This document shows, piece by piece, positions 60,151-64,000 of a DNA stretch of 64,000 nt (positions within the stretch are counted from its first letter, which is position 1; every line of letters begins with the position of its first letter). Source of the DNA: Siphonodentalium dalli. Lineage: Eukaryota > Mollusca > Scaphopoda > Gadilida > Siphonodentaliidae. The notes under the pieces were generated by a model. That model was not told the origin of the DNA. It searched no databases and saw only the letters and a program-made list of their open reading frames with translations. The stretch spans positions 87,878,958 to 87,942,957 of the forward strand of contig CP136069.1 of assembly GCA_032622095.1 (NCBI GenBank), read 5' to 3'. Both the position numbers and the translations under genes were made by a program.

Positions 60151-60481
60151 TACAGGACCCGGGGCTCCCCGTGTTATTTTCCTTTAAATTAGACAGTTGC
60201 TTGTCGTGTGATGTTGGTATCTTTAAATTGTGGCACAGGTCAGAAACTTTACATGTTTGTCCCCCATGGATCATTGATCATTAGAAGATTGAGAGACTTT
60301 GTCCCGTGGTAACCCCTTGGTAACAGTTGCTAGGCAACTGCCCGGAATTGACTTGAAAATGTAAATATAGCATTTAGCGTCACAATTCAATGCCAGTGAT
60401 CGCGTTTTCGATGTAAGTAATACCCTAATGTGAAGTTTGAGATATACCCAACCAGAAGAGTGAACTAAATATCTTATTGAA

Positions 60482-61241
60482 CCCTTTGAACCCGAGAGAC
60501 CGGAATACAGGTCCAATCCTTATATTCTTATATCTCGGGAGACCGGAATACCGGTCAAGAAATCAGACGATATTTGACACGAAATTACAGCTCAATAAAC
60601 GCACATATCAACTAGAGTTGTACTTCTACTTTGCACACACGTGTCACATGTTTACCCACGTGACTTTGATTGACAAATTGATGACAGAGGGTTTGTTACT
60701 TTGCGCATGCGCAGAGGCCAATTTCGAGAAAAAAACCCCCGCTTTTTATCGTCGGAAAAGGGGAAGTATTTCGTTAGAAATTTCGCGATCAAAGCCCAAA
60801 TTAACTAGAATAATGCTTCTATATTTTGCGCGAATGAGTCACATCTTCATACCTCTGATTTTAACAGCCAAATTGGAAACAAGGGTGTCTGTTTCTTCGC
60901 GCAAGCACACAGGTGCATTTTGAGAAATGTCTTCTATTGTAGGCAAAGTGTAAGAATATATTCGTTATAAATATATAGCGCGACCAAAGGAAGCCGCAAT
61001 ATATCTATATACATGTACATGTATATTGAACGTGGTATAGACTGTTTCGTTGAAATACATTGTGACATATTTCACCGCACACTTGTTCAGTTAGCATAGT
61101 AGATTGCCGTATAGTTGAGCGTGTATACATGTATATACGTCCCAATTAAGAGCTTTATGAGTTACGTCGTTGGAACACTATATAACGTCAGGCGCCTCGG
61201 GTTGGGGTCATTTAACGTTCAGGACGTCAGGGTTCAAAGGG
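60482..61241. mobile_element. piggyBac-like nonautonomous element (760 bp)
   Basis: CCCTTTGAACCC at 60482 is complementary to GGGTTCAAAGGG ending at 61241. The right side has TTAA (61242-61245); the left has TGAA, one change away. An internal inverted pair of gagaccggaata motifs lies at 60498 and 60539. Either this is a complete small element, or the right end belongs with 57307. The 148-codon open frame inside has no recognisable domain. Confidence 0.5.
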
Positions 61242-61245
61242 TTAA

Positions 61246-61661
61246 GGGTGGCAATGGTTGCTAAGCAAATACCACAAATGATCGAATGACACCATTGCAC
61301 TAACCATTAAGTGGTATATTTGCTTTAATTAGTGTCTAGTCACATGGTGTTAATTAGTTTTGTTCAAAGGGGTGGGGGGGGGGGGCATGTCTGAAACTGC
61401 AGGAATGTCATAAGATTGGGAGACTTTGCCAGCTAATCTCTCCTTAGCAATGGCTACTGGGCTACTAGGTAAATGCAATTATAGCTTAAATATGCTAGGT
61501 ATATAGTGCCACATTTCGCTTAAAAACGCATGTTGTTTTTTTTTGTGAATTATATCCCATGCAATGCGCATATATTCCAACAGATACTAGTGGGCAACCA
61601 TCGCATATATACACCCTTGCCACCACAGACCTGTATGGGACCATTTAAATATATATTAGTG
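61246..61661. other. Noncoding stretch, partly duplicated at 63.0 kb
   Basis: About 61500-61640 is a diverged direct duplicate of about 63040-63180 (shared order: gtgccacatt...gcttaaaa, then atgctgtg/catgcaatgc, then tactag-gggc/cggc and caccc). The last eight bases are the left target duplication of the next element. Confidence 0.4.
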
Positions 61662-62853
61662 TAGGGCCCAACGAATCGGCAATTTCAACATCAAATCGAA
61701 TCTCGAATCGAATCAGGATAATGATTCGAAATCGAATCGAATCTCGAATCGAATCTTTTTCAAACACTTTAGTAGATTCGTGGTACTGATCGGTGGGAGG
61801 TACGAGCAAAAATGGGGGCAAATGTCAGATGATTTTATAACGTCAGTGAGATAACTCAGATTACGAAGAAGGTTCATTGAACTTAATTTCTATGACATGA
61901 TATATATAAATACAATATTTAATCACAGTTTAAATAAAACAGTTTAATAAATGAGAATGGCACGACATCATTTCATATTTTGTGCCACTGCCACTATGCA
62001 TGATGTTCGTGAAAGTAAGCAGTTTGGAACTTTGGAGTCAATGGAGTCTGATTCGAGTCATTGCAAACGGAAACTCTTCTGCGCATGTACGCTTCACCCT
62101 GTGGCACACAGCAGGCACGCGCAATATCAAAATTGCGCATCATGACTTGGGATTACAGAGAACTATATATATAGTATCCCAAATTGGGCCTGTCGGAAAG
62201 CTGAATGGTTATCAATATTCCATTTCCCGGATAAAGATGTTGGTCGGATTTGGAGATGACATGATGGAACCCAAAATGTTTATTTAATATATTTATATCG
62301 TTTTAATTTTGAATTAAAAAAAATATGATATTATTTGATTGATCTGAGTAACACAATATAGGCTTTTCTGGCAAGAATGTCAGATACCGACATACAAATA
62401 TGTCCCACAAGAAATTCACTAACTTCAGTCTCGCGACATTGCTGGTTTTATGTGGTGGAGGAAACCGTGTGCGCTATGATTATGGTACAACCGCGATGAA
62501 CACGCAGACCACCACAGACCTACCTGCAGGTTGCACGAGTTGCACAGACCTTCCACGAGTAACCAACACTGGGACTGGTGGGGCAATCAATATATACGAA
62601 CAGTGAGCTTTTGGGCAACTTACCCTATACACGTTGGACTGTGGAGGTCACAGATGGTCGCGGAAGGAGACTTGTATCAAGTATTGGGGATATAATGAAT
62701 ATTTGTATAGATAATGCAGTCTATTCCCGGTGATAAAGAACTTGTATCTAATGATTCGAAATATCCCGAATCACACGACCGCTTTCGAATCGAATCGGAA
62801 TCGGAACGTAATATTCGAAATTGAATTGAATCTCGAAGCTTCGTCGGGTCCTA
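61662..62853. mobile_element. Nonautonomous hAT-type DNA transposon, second family
   Basis: The left end TAGGGCCCAACGAA and the complemented right end TAGGACCCGACGAA match at 12 of 14 bases. The 8-bp direct repeat tattagtg lies just outside at 61654-61661 and 62854-62861. Subterminal regions are packed with gattcgaaatcgaatcgaat-type repeats on both sides (61690-61760 and 62755-62840). The 1192-bp element has no transposase domain. Confidence 0.88.
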
Positions 62854-63334
62854 TATTAGTGGGCATGTCGCATATAAATACACTATAAACTGCATGCACG
62901 AGTAAATCAACTTGATATGCGATAGACCATTCCGCAGCCCAACTGTGGTTGAACACTTATTAATATACGCGAAGGTAGATTAAACTGAAAATATTTGTCT
63001 AAATTATGTCTGTTCTACCAACATGTGAAACATGAAACTATATGCTGTAAACATAGCGCCACATTGTGCTTAAAATATCATAAATTTTTGCAGATTATAT
63101 GCTGTGTGCATGCATTTCTACCATTACTAGCGGCCACCCATTCCATACACACTATGGGTACCGCTGACATATGGGGGGGCTATACACATATAAATCAGTG
63201 GGTCTGGTGCTGGTTATACCATATACAAATTTGCTATTGCCTCATGTCATCGCTGCACCAAAATATCGGTGTTACGGGATATAGTCACAGTTCGTTTGAA
63301 CCCAAATATCAGTGTTACGAGTTCAAAGGATTAA
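62854..63334. other. Noncoding stretch between hAT and piggyBac-like elements
   Basis: It contains the diverged duplicate of 61500-61640 (see above). A 116-codon open frame at 62995-63345 crosses the repeat boundary and is not credible as a gene. Position 63331-63334 is the TTAA target of the next element. Confidence 0.4.
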
Positions 63335-63573
63335 CCCTTTCATGACAGGAGCTGCACTGGTGCAGCATTAAAGACCCTGTGCCAGTGCATTCTCTTATAT
63401 ATGCAAGTCTCCAATAGGGAGCCTCGCATTTAATATAGAGGGAGCCTCGCATATATATAAGCACTGGCTTACAAGGTCAAGGTAAATATTGTTAGGCCAA
63501 TGCATTCTCTTATATATGCGAGGCTCCCTAAGAGTTTTCATTTAAATTTCAGGAAGCTCCAGTCATGGGAGGG
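63335..63573. mobile_element. piggyBac-like MITE with TTAA duplication (239 bp)
   Basis: TTAA flanks both ends (63331-63334, 63574-63577). The left end reads CCCTTTCATGACAGGAGCT and the complemented right end CCCTCCCATGACTGGAGCT, 16 of 19 matching. Inside are three partial copies of gcattctcttatatatgcga in both orientations, the block that is palindromic at 4426-4492. Its right TTAA is 24 bases inside the intron that follows the SRCR exon at 63601-63748. Confidence 0.8.
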
Positions 63574-63600
63574 TTAACTCATATGTTTTTAGCTACCTAC

Positions 63601-63748
63601 CCTAATCCGAGTGTTCGGCATATAACAGTGGCATCATTATAATCAAAACCATCATCACAGACCGTACCCCACTGTGAGTGAACCTTCACTTCAACACGAC
63701 CCGCTGTACTGTTTCGTCCAACAAGTCGGACGTCCTCAATATAGAGAG
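63601..63748 (-). CDS. SRCR domain, first-half exon without visible partner
   Basis: This 148-nt minus-strand exon has acceptor cctatattttag and donor GGATTAGG|gtaggt. It encodes [19 protein letters not shown] and [20 protein letters not shown], then CRTLGLG, giving VRLVG, GRVE, WGTVCDD and CRTLG motifs and an N-linked sequon (NST). Length and phases (starts phase 1, ends phase 2) equal those of 6531-6678. A phase 2 second-half exon should follow at lower coordinates, but none was seen before the SRCR half at 4868, and the next supported exon (25700) starts in phase 1. The partner may lie in the gap, be too diverged to see, or be absent. Confidence 0.88.
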
Positions 63749-63834
63749 CTAAAATATAGGTGAAGAAACATCAGAATATATCTCTGGATACTGGATAAGT
63801 TTCACGGGCATCATGTTTTGGTGATTAGGAGATA
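63749..63834 (-). other. Intron upstream of the SRCR exon
   Basis: Short intronic stretch between the exon acceptor and the next MITE. It contains tatctctggatactgga, shared with 55975. Confidence 0.5.
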
Positions 63835-64000
63835 CAGCAATGCCTTCAATAATCAACTCCTTAACCACAGTAGAATTATTGGTAATTTTTCAGGATTTAG
63901 TCGGAAATATGGCTTGTTGCCATTCATCGGAAAGATGAATGGCAACAAGCCATATATCCGACTAAATCCTGAAAACTTACCCATAATTCGTCTGTGGTTA
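63835..64000. mobile_element. Palindromic MITE, cut by the window end
   Basis: It starts CAGCAATGCCTTCAATAATC after TA (63833-63834) and has full arms up to the right-hand ctgtggtta, where the window stops. The inner loop is shortened (atcggaaagatgaatggc). Confidence 0.82.

Larger units (their letters stand above)
57307..61241. mobile_element. Possible piggyBac-like element spanning the inverted array
   Basis: The left end reads CTCTTTGAACCCTGATGCC after TTAA (57303-57306). The complement of the right end reads CCCTTTGAACCCTGACGTCC beside TTAA (61242-61245). TTAA duplications plus these inverted ends fit piggyBac-type transposition of a 3.9-kb nonautonomous unit enclosing the palindromic array. 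A second left-type end at 60482 offers a shorter pairing (next entry), so this larger unit is uncertain. No transposase gene was found. Confidence 0.4.

Noticed and set aside
60477-60923. 148-codon open frame
   Set aside because: It begins in the terminal repeat of a piggyBac-like element and shows no transposase motif.

Overview
This is a gene-poor, repeat-dense stretch of an animal genome. There are no bacterial operons, and the only host coding evidence is short exons with GT/AG splice sites in very large introns. The repeats suggest a mollusc, probably a bivalve: Pearl/HINE-like elements (tandem core, ACGG-type microsatellite, terminal hairpin), a DIRS1-like retrotransposon, and SRCR exons. 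The species is not identified. A 100-N scaffold gap lies at 50250-50349.

Host genes. Five minus-strand exons are supported. 6531-6678 and 4868-5040 splice in phase 2 into one complete group A SRCR domain (six cysteines, two exons). 63601-63748 is another SRCR first-half exon whose partner I could not find. 25616-25700 and 24099-24235 form a two-exon, phase 1-1, cysteine-rich module I do not recognise. Matching strand and phases suggest one long minus-strand SRCR receptor-like gene, or a small cluster, with introns full of mobile elements.

Mobile elements, left to right. A nonautonomous hAT element lies at 1620-2625 (8-bp duplication). Pearl-like elements recur at about 2.6, 12.3, 20.2, 21.3, 32.0, 50.4 and 55.2 kb, all in one orientation. 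A broken hAT transposase gene (7883-10917) is interrupted by an antisense 5'-truncated non-LTR element. A DIRS1-like element (26353-31469) keeps inverted terminal repeats, an internal complementary region and an intact RT/RNase H frame, but has broken gag and recombinase genes. It sits inside a smaller inverted-repeat element, and a related copy at 19165-19505 shows the unoccupied site. About ten copies of a palindromic TA-flanked MITE family are scattered through the window. PiggyBac-like TTAA elements occur near 4.4, 57.3-61.2 and 63.4 kb. A second nonautonomous hAT element lies at 61662-62853.

Satellite-like DNA. 35443-50249 is a tandem array of a 1723-bp unit (8.6 copies, nearly identical) with internal 294-bp subrepeats, running into the gap. 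Other arrays lie at 22.6-22.9, 34.1-35.3, 51.9-52.6 and 52.6-53.3 kb. A 2.8-kb inverted array of about 170-bp units, rich in C and G runs, fills 57371-60150.
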